Origin: JAAGZL01 sp050297535
GTDB lineage: Bacteria; Pseudomonadota; Gammaproteobacteria; Chromatiales; Chromatiaceae
Reading direction: 5' to 3'
Length of the DNA: 64,000 nucleotides
NCBI GenBank assembly: GCA_050297535.1
Contig: JBNKSV010000007.1
Span: 8,770-72,769 of the forward strand
The translations under genes were made by a program, and so were the position numbers. Within the stretch, counting starts at the first letter, position 1. Each line of letters begins with the position of its first letter. Of this stretch, positions 53,018 to 61,280 are shown one piece after another. A model generated the notes under the pieces. That model worked only from the letters and a program-made list of their open reading frames with translations, searched no databases and was not told where the DNA came from.

Positions 53018-53242
53018 ATAAACCGGCGACCAGCTCCCGATTTATGCTTTTTGTTCCTACCTGAGGAGCTTAAAGAAAATGGTTCCTGTAGTTTCTAAAT
53101 CCATATTAAAGAAAATCCCATCCTTTACCGCAAATAAGGTATGCCATCTATTTGGGATGTATCTATATTCTCAATAGAACAATATGCATAAATCTTTGCA
53201 AAATGAATAAACAGAAGTATTGGGCAATCGGGAACCATTAAG

Positions 53243-54010
53243 ATGCAAACTCTCAAGATCAAGACAACTGTTTTGCTGTCACTTGTCGTGTTCGTGGCGA
53301 CCGGATTCTGGCATGGTAACGCCGCCAACGCCGCAGCGGTAACCATTATCGAAGATACTTGGATAAATTGGCCCGGGTATACTTCCGCCAACGGCGATGA
53401 AATCGGCAACCCAAAGCTGGACCGGATGCGCGTTACTATCAATGACAACAACATCCTGGAAAGAGTAGAGCTACTATGGCGTCCCAACAGTGGCGAGTTT
53501 ACCAGAATCAAGTTTGATTCCCTGTTCATAAACAGCTACGACATAACAACCACTAACAGTGATTGGGACGATTGGGATTATTTCGTACATGATGGTGGCG
53601 ATCAACACTCAAATACGGGCGGACATATCCATGACGTTGTGAACGGACATGTTCCATGGGATGGTCTATGGGAGGTGAAAGCCAACTATAAATACACCAC
53701 CGCTAAATCCTCTGACACCAGACAAGACAATCCTAATGGAATTGATCGGACATCTCTAAAACATAGAGAGCATTTCTCTTCGTATCTGACCTGGGATTCC
53801 CAAAATGGGATACTTACCTACGACCTGGCGGCGTTTGGAATCTCTGCCGAGAACGGCGTATTCGTTGCCTATGCACCCTACTGCGCCAATGATCTAATTG
53901 GCGGTTATGCCAGCGCCAACCCCGTACCCATACCGGCAACGGTTTGGCTGTTCGCATCTGGGCTACTAGGATTGGTAACTATGCGCAGGCGCACCGGCAA
54001 ATCGGTCTAG
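53243..54010 (+). CDS. PEP-CTERM-type exported protein
   Basis: A 255-residue secreted protein with signal peptide (1-31, ending NAANAAA) and a C-terminal sorting signal VPIPATVWLFASGLLGLVTMRRR. The body has no domain I recognise; it contains DDWDYFVHDGGDQHSNTGGH and many Asn/Asp/Trp residues, suggesting a beta-rich, possibly calcium-binding fold. It is a paralogue only in its sorting signal of the protein at 48.1 kb. Its stop overlaps the convergent antiporter gene by four bases. No folded leader like that of the other gene is visible upstream. Confidence 0.8.
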   Translation: MQTLKIKTTVLLSLVVFVATGFWHGNAANAAAVTIIEDTWINWPGYTSANGDEIGNPKLDRMRVTINDNNILERVELLWRPNSGEFTRIKFDSLFINSYDITTTNSDWDDWDYFVHDGGDQHSNTGGHIHDVVNGHVPWDGLWEVKANYKYTTAKSSDTRQDNPNGIDRTSLKHREHFSSYLTWDSQNGILTYDLAAFGISAENGVFVAYAPYCANDLIGGYASANPVPIPATVWLFASGLLGLVTMRRRTGKSV

Positions 54011-55812
54011 TCCCATCCCTGACTGTTTTGTTTCGCGATCTCCTCGGCATCCGCGGTCAAAATTTGTTCGATATGTTCTCTCGCTTGGAGTGACAGTAGC
54101 CGACGGTCTTCGTCGGTTTCCGTCTCTTGCAGCTTATGCAACAATTTCTGGTCGTATGCCTGGAATACCTGAGCAGCCGTTTTAGATCTATAGGCGCCAA
54201 ATCCTAGTTGTTTCAGGGCCTCTTCTCCCAGGTGTAGGGCTGAATCATACAACTCGCGCCGAAACAGTGAGACCCCGCGCCGCATGATCTCATAGGCATG
54301 ACCGTTATTGCGGGCACGCGTGATAATGGTTAGATGGGGAAAATACTTCTGCACCTGCTCGATGATCTGCAAAGTCATATCCGCGTCATCAATGGTGATG
54401 ATCAGCAATTTAGCCTTGTCAGCACCGGCCGCCTCCAACACCTCGTGTCGGCTTGAGTCACCGTAGTAAACCTTATAACCGAACCTGCGGATGGCCTCGA
54501 TCTGATTCGGATCATGATCCAGGATGGTAGTCGGTATTCCGTTAGCATGCAGTAGACGCCCCACAGTGCGGCCGAAACGTCCGAACCCTGCAATGATGAC
54601 CGGATTATCCTCTTCATCAATAGCATCCGGTTCTGGCCTCTGCTGCAGGGTGATGAACCGCGGCGCTATCATATGCTGGTAGATAAGTAACAAAAACGGA
54701 GTGGTCAGCATGGACAGGGCCACGATCACCACCAGATAGTCCACCGTTTGTTTCTCCAAAACACCGCTGTTGAAGGCCACAGAGAATATTACAAAGGCAA
54801 ACTCACCTCCTTGTGACAATAAAAACACAAACAGACTGCCCTGGCTCTTGGGAATCTTGCCCGCCGTTGCCAATAACCAGAGTACCATGCCCTTCACCAC
54901 AACCAGCAGAAATACCAAGGCCAAGATATACCACGGATCTCTCAGCAACAGCCCAAGATCTATGGACATCCCGACAGAGATAAAGAACAGCCCCATCAAC
55001 AATCCCTTAAACGGTTCGATCTCCACCTCAAGCTGGTGTCGGTATTCCGATTCCGCCAACAGTACCCCGGCCAGAAAGGCGCCGAGGGCCATAGACATAC
55101 CGACGGCATTCACCAGCATGGATATGCCAAATATCAGCAGCAAGGCAAAGGCGGTAAAGATTTCCCGCATACCGGTGTTGGCTATGTAACGAAAGATGGG
55201 ACGGGTAAGATAGTGTCCGCCCACCACGATGGCGGCGATAACAGCTACCGCCTTAAGCAGTCCGAGCCAGGCACTATCACCGCTATCCGCAACCACCACC
55301 CCAAGGGCTGGCAACAAAGCCAGGATCGGAATAACCGCGATATCCTGAAACAACAGCACAGAGAAGGCGGAATTGCCGGCATGGGTCTTCATCAAATTAC
55401 GCTCTTTGAGGCTCTGCAAGGCGATGGCGGTGGATGAAAGAGAAAGACCCATGGCCACAATCATGGAAGTATTGAGTGGGTAACCCAGCGACAAACCGAT
55501 CATCAACAACAGGGCAGATGTGAGCAGGAGCTGACTTCCACCCATAACCATGATGGTTTTGCGCATCCTCCAGAGACGCCTCGGCTTTAGCTCCAGGCCG
55601 ATGATAAACAGCAACAGCACTACTCCGAACTCAGCGAAGTGCCTGATGTCATCAACATTCTTAACGAATCCGAATCCCCAGGGGCCAATCACTGTCCCGG
55701 CGGCAAGGTAACCCAACACCGAACCAAGACCCAACCGTTGCATGATCGGAACGGCAATCACGCTGGCAGAAAGATAGACTATCGCATTCAGTAAAAAATG
55801 CTGCTCATTCAT
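54007..55812 (-). CDS. Glutathione-gated K+/H+ antiporter, KefB/KefC type
   Basis: A 601-residue CPA2-family transporter with about twelve helices, starting with LLNAIVYLSASVIAVPIMQRLGLGSVLGYL. A cytoplasmic RCK/TrkA-N domain follows (about 410-520: NPVIIAGFGRFGRTVGRLL, GDSSRHEVLEAAG). It exports potassium and acidifies the cytoplasm during electrophile stress when glutathione adducts bind. The oxidoreductase gene that precedes it four bases upstream is the usual KefF/KefG ancillary subunit. Length is typical of KefB and KefC. Confidence 0.92.
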   Translation of the reverse strand: MNEQHFLLNAIVYLSASVIAVPIMQRLGLGSVLGYLAAGTVIGPWGFGFVKNVDDIRHFAEFGVVLLLFIIGLELKPRRLWRMRKTIMVMGGSQLLLTSALLLMIGLSLGYPLNTSMIVAMGLSLSSTAIALQSLKERNLMKTHAGNSAFSVLLFQDIAVIPILALLPALGVVVADSGDSAWLGLLKAVAVIAAIVVGGHYLTRPIFRYIANTGMREIFTAFALLLIFGISMLVNAVGMSMALGAFLAGVLLAESEYRHQLEVEIEPFKGLLMGLFFISVGMSIDLGLLLRDPWYILALVFLLVVVKGMVLWLLATAGKIPKSQGSLFVFLLSQGGEFAFVIFSVAFNSGVLEKQTVDYLVVIVALSMLTTPFLLLIYQHMIAPRFITLQQRPEPDAIDEEDNPVIIAGFGRFGRTVGRLLHANGIPTTILDHDPNQIEAIRRFGYKVYYGDSSRHEVLEAAGADKAKLLIITIDDADMTLQIIEQVQKYFPHLTIITRARNNGHAYEIMRRGVSLFRRELYDSALHLGEEALKQLGFGAYRSKTAAQVFQAYDQKLLHKLQETETDEDRRLLSLQAREHIEQILTADAEEIAKQNSQGWD

Positions 55813-55816
55813 ATGA

Positions 55817-56371
55817 TCATGCCTTACCCGGACGATAATTCAGCAAGCGTTTGCGATACAGATCAACATACCCCGACATGGTGCTTTCATCTTGTCTATG
55901 AGCGCTAAAAATCAGGATCGGCTCAAGGTAGTTCATACCGCAGTGATTAGCCATGCACTCATAGGGACAGAGAATTTCCTGTATCTCATGTTTGTTGTGT
56001 CCTACGGTGCTATATGCCTCCCTGCCCTGACCGATAGTAATCACCGGCAGAAAATCCTTGCCATGCAGGGCATCCCCTCCGGTGCCGAAGGCAAAACCAT
56101 ACTCCAGAACCACATCCTGCCACTGTTTAAACATGGCGGGCGCGCTATACCAATAGAACGGATGCTGCACCACCAGCAGATCGGTTGCGCGCAGTTGTTG
56201 CTGCTCTCTGTTTTTATCTATGTAAAAATCAGGATACTGTTCATACAGATCACAAACGTGTACCCCGGGAATATCGCGCACGCCCGCAAGCAGCACCTGG
56301 TTCGCCCGGGAACGATGGGGAAAGGGATGGACAAACAGTAACTGGATGTGAGGGATATTTGTGTCTAACAT
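55817..56371 (-). CDS. KefF/KefG-type flavodoxin-fold NAD(P)H oxidoreductase
   Basis: A 184-residue quinone-reductase-like protein. HPFPHRSRANQVLLAG, VVQHPFYWYSAPAMFKQW and GTGGDALHGKDFLPV match the Kef ancillary family (flavodoxin-2 fold binding FMN). It pairs with the downstream antiporter in an apparent two-gene operon, as KefG-KefB in E. coli. It activates the transporter and may reduce quinones. Confidence 0.9.
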   Translation of the reverse strand: MLDTNIPHIQLLFVHPFPHRSRANQVLLAGVRDIPGVHVCDLYEQYPDFYIDKNREQQQLRATDLLVVQHPFYWYSAPAMFKQWQDVVLEYGFAFGTGGDALHGKDFLPVITIGQGREAYSTVGHNKHEIQEILCPYECMANHCGMNYLEPILIFSAHRQDESTMSGYVDLYRKRLLNYRPGKA

Positions 56372-56490
56372 CTGGATTCCTATAGACCGCCCTTGAAATA
56401 GGGGCCCAACTACCCATTTATTTTACATAACCAAGAAATTTTCGATATAGCAGACTACAGTTATTGAACTGCAACCGAAGAGGAGCAAAT

Positions 56491-57306
56491 ATGGCAGCAA
56501 AAGAGTTGAATGCAATCGTCGGCGAGATACAGTTCATATCCTCGGATACCATGATCCTCAGGGTTACCCCGGACGGTTGGGAGATACCGGACTACAGCCC
56601 GGGACAGTTCGTGGTGCTGGGGCTTCCTGCTACTGCCCCCAGGACGGAGATCTCCGATACGGAAGAGCATCCCATAGCCTCGGATAAGACCATCATGCGT
56701 TCCTATTCCATCGCCTCATCCTCATTGGAGAAGAAGTATCTGGAATTTTACATCTCCCTGGTGCGTTCTGGATCAATGACCCCCAGGCTGTTTGCCCTCA
56801 AACGCGGCGACCGGATATTCATGCGCCCAAAGATCGCCGGCATGTTTACTTTGGATCAGATACCAGCAGAATCCAACCTGATACTTATGGCTACCGGAAC
56901 CGGCGTGGCGCCCTACATGAGTATGATCCGCACCTTCATCCAACCAGGTGACAGCAGAAACCTGACCATCGTCCACGGTGCCAGACACTCATGGGATCTG
57001 GGTTACAGCTCTGAACTAAGCACCCTGAACAACCTGTTGCCAAATTTTCACTATATCCCCTCCATAACCAGCCCGGAGGAAGAGGTGATCACCTGGTCCG
57101 GTAACGTCGGGCGCATCCAGGAAATTTGGAACAGCGGCATTACCGATGCAAACTGGGACAGCAAGGCCTCACCGGACAACACCCATATATTCCTGTGCGG
57201 TAATCCGGCCATGGTCGAAGATATGGTAAAAATACTCGCGACACAGGGTTATCCGGAACATACCAAGAAAAAGCCAGGATTGGTGCACCTGGAGCGTTAT
57301 TGGTAA
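56491..57306 (+). CDS. fpr: Ferredoxin/flavodoxin-NADP+ reductase
   Basis: A 271-residue FAD/NADPH reductase. FAD contacts are seen in RSYSIASSS and NADP-binding in ATGTGVAPYMSM. The C-terminus ends in ERYW, a bacterial Fpr trait. Start chosen at MAAKELNAI with GAGGAG upstream. A rubredoxin gene follows 40 bases later, so this reductase may feed electrons to rubredoxin as well as to ferredoxin. Confidence 0.93.
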   Translation: MAAKELNAIVGEIQFISSDTMILRVTPDGWEIPDYSPGQFVVLGLPATAPRTEISDTEEHPIASDKTIMRSYSIASSSLEKKYLEFYISLVRSGSMTPRLFALKRGDRIFMRPKIAGMFTLDQIPAESNLILMATGTGVAPYMSMIRTFIQPGDSRNLTIVHGARHSWDLGYSSELSTLNNLLPNFHYIPSITSPEEEVITWSGNVGRIQEIWNSGITDANWDSKASPDNTHIFLCGNPAMVEDMVKILATQGYPEHTKKKPGLVHLERYW

Positions 57307-57346
57307 CACTTGTCCAAAACACAACCAAGATTAAAGGAAACAGATA

Positions 57347-57508
57347 ATGAACAAATATAAATGCGAAGTCTGTGGCTATATCTATGACGAGGCCACTGGT
57401 GATCTGGACGGCGATATACCAGCCGGGACCAAATGGGAGGATATACCGGACGACTGGGAATGCCCAAAGTGCGGTGCAACTAAGGATGAGTTTGAATTGC
57501 TGGAGTAA
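57347..57508 (+). CDS. Rubredoxin
   Basis: A 53-residue iron protein, too short for many gene calls. Translation MNKYKCEVCGYIYDEATG then DIPDDWECPKCGATK. The two CxxCG sites (Cys6/Cys9 and Cys39/Cys42) bind a single iron in the classic rubredoxin fold. Start ATG 57347 has AAGGAA upstream. It is a one-electron carrier for peroxide- or superoxide-reducing enzymes or alkane oxidation. Positioned 40 bases after fpr on the same strand. Confidence 0.97.
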   Translation: MNKYKCEVCGYIYDEATGDLDGDIPAGTKWEDIPDDWECPKCGATKDEFELLE

Positions 57509-57643
57509 TCAGTTCTAACAATACCCCAAACATTACGCGGCTAATCTACAACACCTATCTATTGACATAACCGTGAAGCTGGGCGACCATCTCAAAAGTA
57601 ACGTATTGAATCTTATATTTTAACAGGATCAAAACCGCAAACC

Positions 57644-57739
57644 ATGAACCGTTCTGAGATGACAAACAGCCAATACACCACTCTGGTAGTGGTAACTGTC
57701 GTCTCTGTCGTGAACGTCGTGGTGGCCTCTGCGCCGTAG
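57644..57739 (+). CDS. Valine-rich leader peptide of the ilvBN operon
   Basis: A 31-codon ORF, ATG 57644 to TAG 57739: M-N-R-S-E-M-T-N-S-Q-Y-T-T-L, then three runs of valine. Ten of 31 residues are Val, in clusters VVV, VV, VV and VVV, plus one Leu and four Thr. It is followed by a terminator hairpin and then the acetolactate synthase gene. This is the layout of IvbL in E. coli: ribosome stalling at Val codons when Val-tRNA is scarce would permit read-through. No long hydrophobic function is implied. Confidence 0.87.
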   Translation: MNRSEMTNSQYTTLVVVTVVSVVNVVVASAP

Positions 57740-57794
57740 CGGGATTGGTAACAGTTTTAATCAAACCCCGTCGGCGCAACCGGCGGGGTTTTTT
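57730..57794 (+). promoter_or_regulatory. Attenuator: antiterminator and terminator hairpins before ilvB
   Basis: The terminator stem AAACCCCGTCGG/CCGGCGGGGTTT (57763-57791) ends in a T-run (to 57794). The end of the leader ORF, TGCGCCG (57730-57736), is exactly complementary over seven bases to CGGCGCA (57772-57778), which lies in the terminator stem and loop. The two pairings are mutually exclusive, the signature of transcription attenuation. The terminator ends 50 bases before the ilvB ATG. Confidence 0.8.
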
Positions 57795-57844
57795 ATTGCC
57801 CGCCGCCGGTCCAGCCCAAGGGGTCAACACTGGAGACCCTTACA

Positions 57845-59527
57845 ATGCATACCATGACCGGAGCAGAGCTCACCATCCGCCTGCTCGAACGCCAGGGCAT
57901 AACCACCATCGCAGGTATTCCCGGTGGCGCCAACCTGCCCCTGTATGACGCCCTGTACCACAGCGAAATCCGCCATATCCTGGCGCGCCATGAACAGGGT
58001 GCCGGTTTTATTGCCCAGGGCATGGCGCGGGTCAGCGGACGGCCCCAGGTCTGCTTCGCCACCTCCGGCCCAGGTGCAACCAACATACTCACGGCGATCG
58101 CCGACGCCAAGCTGGACTCAGTTCCGGTCATCTGCATCACCGGTCAGGTCCCCAGCAACATGATAGGCAGCGATGCCTTTCAGGAGGTGGACACCTACGG
58201 ACTCAGCATCCCCATCACCAAACACAATTTTTTGGTGCGTAGCGCAGAAGAGCTATTGCAGGTAATACCGGACGCATTCCGCATAGCGGCATCCGGTCGT
58301 CCCGGTCCAGTGCTTATTGATATCCCCAAGGATATCCAAAATCAGGAGATTAGATTCGAGCAATGGCCGCAGCCAGGCCAGCCACAAGAGCATCCAGCAG
58401 CCAGACAGGAAGATATTGAGCAGGCCGCCGCTATGATCAATCAGTCCCAACGCCCAATTCTCTACCTGGGTGGTGGAGTGATCATGTCCGAGGCATCGAA
58501 CCAGGCACGTGCCATGATGGAGAAATCCAACATCCCCACCACCATGACTCTTATGGCCCTGGGCGCTATTCCGTCGGATCACGAACTATCTCTGGGCATG
58601 CTAGGTATGCACGCCGCGCCTTACACCAACATGGCGCTGGAGGCATGCGACCTGCTAATCGCGTTAGGGGCGCGTTTTGATGACCGCGCCACCGGCAAGG
58701 TGTCGGCCTTTTGTCCAAATGCCAAGATCATCCATATCGACATAGACCCCAGCGAGCTGAGCAAGATAAAACAGGCCCATATAGGCATAACCGGTGATGT
58801 ACGGATGGTACTGGAGCAGTTGATTCACAAGGTTGCCCCCAACAAGCGCGATGCATGGATAGATGAAATCAACCAGCTAAAAGATGCATACCCATTCTTA
58901 GCCACGGATACGGACAAGGCCGACTCTGCCTACGGTTCCATCCGTAAGATCGCCGAACTGGCTGGAGATGATGCCATAGTCGCCACGGATGTGGGGCAAC
59001 ACCAGATGCGTACAGCCCAGCTCTACCCGTTCCGCAAACCGAGGCGCTGGTTGACCTCCGGTGGATTGGGAACCATGGGCTTCGGCTTGCCTACTGCTAT
59101 CGGTGCGGCCTTGGCGGAACCGGACAACCTGGTTATCTGTTTCAGCGGCGACGGCAGCCTGATGATGAACATTCAGGAACTGGCTACCGCAGTGGAACAG
59201 CAGGTCAATCTCAAGATCATATTGATGAACAACAATGCCCTCGGACTGGTACATCAGCAGCAGACCCTGTTTTATGGTCGGCGCATCTTTGCTACCGAAC
59301 ACCAAGCGCAGATGGATTTTATGACCATCGCCCGTGGCTTCGGCTTGCAGACCTACGACCTGGGCTCTAGTAATGACCACGAGATTACGCTCAAGAAGGC
59401 CATGGATAGCCATGGTCCTTGCCTGATCCACATCCCGATCGACGTAAATGAAAGGGTACTTCCCATGGTGCCACCTGGAGCTGCCAACACAGATATGATA
59501 AGAGGAACCAACGATGCAGCAGCCTGA
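57845..59527 (+). CDS. ilvB: Acetolactate synthase large subunit
   Basis: A 560-residue thiamine-diphosphate enzyme catalysing the first shared step of valine, leucine and isoleucine synthesis. The N-terminal TPP glutamate lies in ARHEQGAGFIAQG, and the C-terminal TPP/Mg motif is GDGSLMMNIQELATA with NNNALG. FAD-site residues are in the middle. It is controlled by the upstream valine-rich leader. The start ATG 57845 has GGAG upstream. It overlaps ilvN, so both subunits are made together. Confidence 0.96.
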   Translation: MHTMTGAELTIRLLERQGITTIAGIPGGANLPLYDALYHSEIRHILARHEQGAGFIAQGMARVSGRPQVCFATSGPGATNILTAIADAKLDSVPVICITGQVPSNMIGSDAFQEVDTYGLSIPITKHNFLVRSAEELLQVIPDAFRIAASGRPGPVLIDIPKDIQNQEIRFEQWPQPGQPQEHPAARQEDIEQAAAMINQSQRPILYLGGGVIMSEASNQARAMMEKSNIPTTMTLMALGAIPSDHELSLGMLGMHAAPYTNMALEACDLLIALGARFDDRATGKVSAFCPNAKIIHIDIDPSELSKIKQAHIGITGDVRMVLEQLIHKVAPNKRDAWIDEINQLKDAYPFLATDTDKADSAYGSIRKIAELAGDDAIVATDVGQHQMRTAQLYPFRKPRRWLTSGGLGTMGFGLPTAIGAALAEPDNLVICFSGDGSLMMNIQELATAVEQQVNLKIILMNNNALGLVHQQQTLFYGRRIFATEHQAQMDFMTIARGFGLQTYDLGSSNDHEITLKKAMDSHGPCLIHIPIDVNERVLPMVPPGAANTDMIRGTNDAAA

Positions 59528-59828
59528 AATGACAAACAATGATGCTGGGCACGAGATCCTGGAGTTGACGGTACACAATCACCCAGGAGTGATGTCTCAT
59601 ATCTCTGGCCTCTTCGCCCGCCGCGCCTACAATGTGGAGGGCATTCTGTGCATGCCTGTGGGTGACCGCAAGCAGAGCCGAATCTGGCTACTGGTGGGCA
59701 AAGATAAATGTCTGGAGCAGATGATAAAACAGGTGGAAAAATTGGAGGATGTGTTAGACGTCAGAAGGCATGGTGCGGATCACATGGTATTCGAGAAACT
59801 GGAGGAGTATTTTAGATCCAGTAACTAG
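59514..59828 (+). CDS. ilvN: Acetolactate synthase small (regulatory) subunit
   Basis: A 104-residue ACT-domain subunit giving feedback inhibition and activation of IlvB. LELTVHNHPGVMSHISGLFARRAYNVEGI is the ACT signature. It is short, one ACT domain, like E. coli IlvN rather than IlvH. It starts 14 bases inside the end of ilvB with GAGG upstream. No ilvC follows in this window. Confidence 0.95.
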   Translation: MQQPEMTNNDAGHEILELTVHNHPGVMSHISGLFARRAYNVEGILCMPVGDRKQSRIWLLVGKDKCLEQMIKQVEKLEDVLDVRRHGADHMVFEKLEEYFRSSN

Positions 59829-59902
59829 CAATTAGTAATTGCAACCTACTCAGATTATTTCTAATATATCAGCAATATTGTTTCTATTTTGGAAAATACA
59901 CA

Positions 59903-60457
59903 ATGATCACCAATCTGGTTGGAAACCGCATCCGAGAACTCAGGGCCAAACGTAAGATGACCCAGCAACAGCTGGCGAACCGAGCCGATATACCACGCGC
60001 CACCCTGGCCACCATTGAAAAGGACGAATCCAATCCCAGTCTAGCTGCGGTCTACAGGATCGCTGTAGCACTGGATTGCACTATTGATGACCTGCTGGAG
60101 ACACACCACGACCGGGTTGAGGTGACACAAAAAGAGGCAATGGGTAAGTTTGAGTCCGGTGATGGTTGCTATCGCGCCATAACCATATCCCCCCAGGGTA
60201 GCCCAACAATCTCACAGCAGTTGTTTGAACTCGACGCCGATTCAACCTACCACGGCAAACCGCACCCTCCAGGCAGCGAGGAGTATCTGCACATAACGCA
60301 GGGAGAGGTGATATTGGAGATCGCTAATGAAGATACGAGGTTACGCAATGGAGACAGCGCCCATTTCCGTGGTAACGTAAAACACAGCTACCACAACCGG
60401 GGGAAAACCATGGCCCGCGGCATAGTCACCATTCTTGAATTCCCGGAAAATAACTAG
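59903..60457 (+). CDS. XRE-family regulator with C-terminal cupin domain
   Basis: A 184-residue transcription factor: N-terminal helix-turn-helix (about 7-62, IRELRAKRKMTQQQLANRADIPRATLATIE) and C-terminal cupin (about 100-182, PHPPGSEEYLHITQGEV, HSYHNRG). Such proteins often control amino acid, polyamine or redox genes and bind a small ligand or metal in the cupin. Its target is unknown; ilvBN is just upstream. The stop overlaps the convergent fnr stop. Confidence 0.9.
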   Translation: MITNLVGNRIRELRAKRKMTQQQLANRADIPRATLATIEKDESNPSLAAVYRIAVALDCTIDDLLETHHDRVEVTQKEAMGKFESGDGCYRAITISPQGSPTISQQLFELDADSTYHGKPHPPGSEEYLHITQGEVILEIANEDTRLRNGDSAHFRGNVKHSYHNRGKTMARGIVTILEFPENN

Positions 60458-61170
60458 CCGCTGTTTGCCAATACATCCAGAGCATCCAGGTTCAAGATCC
60501 GCACCTGTTTATTGCGGATCTTGATGATGCTGAGCTTTTGCAACTTCATAAGGATGCGGCTGACAGTCTCGCTGGCCAGCCCCAGGTAGCTCGCAATATC
60601 GCTACGAGACATGCTCAGCCTAAAATCCATTCCATGGATACCGCGTTTGTCCTTGCGGTAAAACAGGCTCAGCAGGAATGCCGCTAGACGTTGTTCACTG
60701 CTCTGACGAATAAGGGTCGAATGTAGGCTTTGACTAAAAGCGACTTCATTACCAAGTATTGAGATAATCTTGCTCTGCAACTCACTCTCAGAACAACAAA
60801 CATTTTGCAGATTATCCAGTCTTAACTTGCAGATTGCCCCCGATTCCAGGGCGCGAGCGGTAGATGTGTAACAATTGCAGGCTATACCTTCAGTGCCAAT
60901 CATCTCACCTGCAAGGTGAAAACCTACTACCTTCTCCTGCCCCTGCGGAGTAGAGGCCATAGTCTTAAATGACCCGGATTGCACCGCTATAAAAGAACGA
61001 AACGGCTCACCCTCTTTAAAGATAATTTCGCCGCGGGAGACTGGCTGAGCCCGTAACAGGGTACCTTCGGGCAGTTTGGTGTCGCCCTCTCCATACTCAA
61101 GAAATGCACAAAGGGCATCCAGTCCGCAATGCCTACACTCTATTTCTATACAACTCTTTTTTACTGACAT
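60454..61170 (-). CDS. fnr: FNR, oxygen-sensing [4Fe-4S] regulator
   Basis: A 238-residue Crp/Fnr-type activator. Cysteine ligands Cys12, Cys15 and Cys21 (ECRHCGLDALC) and Cys113 (GAICKL) match the spacing of E. coli FNR (20, 23, 29 and 122), so an oxygen-labile cluster is expected. The C-terminal helix-turn-helix shows DIASYLGLASETVSRILMKL, and the E-x-x-S-R recognition core is that of FNR. Start chosen at MSVKKSC; TTG codons upstream are less likely. It may control the oxygen-dependent genes of this window. Confidence 0.94.
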   Translation of the reverse strand: MSVKKSCIEIECRHCGLDALCAFLEYGEGDTKLPEGTLLRAQPVSRGEIIFKEGEPFRSFIAVQSGSFKTMASTPQGQEKVVGFHLAGEMIGTEGIACNCYTSTARALESGAICKLRLDNLQNVCCSESELQSKIISILGNEVAFSQSLHSTLIRQSSEQRLAAFLLSLFYRKDKRGIHGMDFRLSMSRSDIASYLGLASETVSRILMKLQKLSIIKIRNKQVRILNLDALDVLANSG

Positions 61171-61280
61171 CGAAACGCCGCCCGAACCTACAATTGAATT
61201 CAACAATTCTTATTGTGTCGCCAAGAATAGCTACGCCTACAGGCCTCAATATTGCCAGAGAAATGGCATATTGGGAAATA

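Noticed and set aside
57555..57830. A 91-codon minus-strand frame in the ilvB leader region
   Set aside because: It is antisense to the leader peptide and terminator; composition follows the palindrome and Val codons, with no Shine-Dalgarno.
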